Source: an uncultured Planctomycetaceae bacterium
Lineage (GTDB): Bacteria > Planctomycetota > Planctomycetia > Pirellulales > Lacipirellulaceae
Length of the DNA: 5,859 bases
Direction: 5' to 3'
Assembly (NCBI GenBank): GCA_937860165.1
Contig: CALMBE010000729.1
Span: 1 to 5,859 of the forward strand
Shown: positions 5,382 through 5,859 of the stretch, one piece after another
Numbering within the stretch: position 1 is the first letter of the stretch
How the letters are laid out: the number at the start of each line of letters is the position of its first letter
Program-made: the position numbers and the translations under genes
The notes under the pieces: model-generated
The model's database searches: none
The model's input: the letters and a program-made list of their open reading frames with translations, nothing else
Told to the model about the DNA's origin: nothing

Positions 5382-5695
5382 TCCCCCCCCACCGAGACCT
5401 GAATCTCTTCCCCCACGATTCGCACGGGGTACGAGGGAATTTTCAGTCGGGGATTGTCGCGCCACGTACCGTCGCACACTTCGAACCGCCAAGCGTGCCA
5501 GGGGCAAGTAACCGCCCCTTCTTCATCGAGTTGCCCCGCGCCGAGCGAGGCCCCCATGTGTGGGCACAGATCGTCGATAGCATAGTACGTCCCGCCTCGA
5601 TTGAACACCGCCACCAGCTTGTCGCCAATCGCAAACGTCCCCCCCTGCCCGTCGGGAATCGCCCCGACCTTTGCTACCGTGATAAATTCCGACAT
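5378..5695 (-). CDS. Small Rieske [2Fe-2S] ferredoxin-like protein
   Basis: This 105-residue protein is a single Rieske domain. The two cluster-binding boxes are complete: CPHMG (Cys44, His46) and CPWHAWRF (Cys64, His67), separated by the usual loop. N-terminal strands include FITVAKVGAIPDGQGG, and the C-terminal part DNPRLKIPSYPVRIVGEEIQV is the usual closing strand pattern. Free-standing domains of this size serve as electron-transfer ferredoxins for oxygenases or resemble the small subunit of NAD(P)H nitrite reductase (NirD); no oxygenase or reductase gene is present here, so the partner is unknown. There is no signal peptide, so it should be cytoplasmic. The ATG at 5695 is preferred over GTG at 5704 because AAGGTG lies 6 nt upstream and MSEFITVAKV is a family-like start. 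It converges on the DUF6263-like gene. Confidence 0.92.
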   Translation of the reverse strand: MSEFITVAKVGAIPDGQGGTFAIGDKLVAVFNRGGTYYAIDDLCPHMGASLGAGQLDEEGAVTCPWHAWRFEVCDGTWRDNPRLKIPSYPVRIVGEEIQVSVGGE

Positions 5696-5859
5696 GCACC
5701 GCACCTTGGATTCGGATCTAAAACTTGTTTCGTTCAGAATAACGACCGGCAGGCTGTTTTCCCAGCCGTTCGGCAGGTTTCTCTAGTCAAATGCAGCACG
5801 ACTACCCTGGCTCAATCGCCCGCATCCGATTATCCTGGAAGGGCCTCGTGACCGTACTT
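5696..5859. other. Leader of the Rieske gene and right edge of the window
   Basis: No gene is supported here. The minus strand must carry the Rieske promoter, but I see no convincing -35/-10 pair. A small hairpin (ggctg 5752-5756 with cagcc 5763-5767) and a 7-bp direct repeat cggcagg are present. At the extreme edge GGAAGGG (5837-5843) is followed by GTG at 5848, which could begin a divergent plus-strand gene, but only four codons are in view. Confidence 0.3.

Noticed and set aside
5495..5851. 118-residue plus-strand open frame
   Set aside because: It is antisense to the Rieske gene and has no recognisable domain.

Overview
The window looks like chromosomal DNA of a planctomycete, probably of the Pirellulales type. 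The grounds are a family-typical small secreted Tyr/Pro/Val-rich protein, a DUF6263-like exported protein, a DUF4404 protein, the 'WLPNDPRGS' type of REP-associated tyrosine transposase, moderate-to-high GC, and dyad-symmetric repeats between the genes. This assignment is inference from family resemblance; no rRNA or tRNA is present to confirm it.

Layout. (1) 1-340, minus: the N-terminal 113 residues of a class III adenylate/guanylate cyclase domain that runs off the left edge. (2) 341-485: a gap filled almost entirely by a G-rich/C-rich inverted array of 7-bp units. (3) 486-773, minus: a small secreted protein. (4) 774-1057: intergenic, holding a 25-bp-arm hairpin built of another 7-bp unit. 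(5) 1058-1345, minus: a DUF4404 protein. (6) 1346-1536: a divergent promoter region with a 13-bp tandem repeat in the pgi leader. (7) 1537-2970, plus: glucose-6-phosphate isomerase (pgi). (8) 2945-3659: a REP-flanked RAYT transposase remnant, broken by a frameshift between its HUH motif and its catalytic tyrosine. (9) 3656-4345, plus: a UPF0173-type metallo-beta-lactamase-fold hydrolase. (10) 4373-5311, plus: a DUF6263-like exported protein, 27 bp downstream and probably in the same operon. (11) 5317-5381: a strong hairpin, again of 7-bp units, between convergent genes. (12) 5378-5695, minus: a small Rieske [2Fe-2S] protein. (13) 5696-5859: its leader and the right edge.

The genes do not form one pathway. 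pgi is a core glycolysis/gluconeogenesis gene; the hydrolase/DUF6263 pair is probably a two-gene transcription unit; the others are single genes. Two non-coding signals stand out. First, an exact 15-bp inverted repeat flanks the RAYT remnant, and a third copy (14/15) lies inside the last codons of pgi. Second, three intergenic dyads of unrelated sequence all have the same 7-bp periodicity, recalling the heptanucleotide STRR repeats of cyanobacteria.
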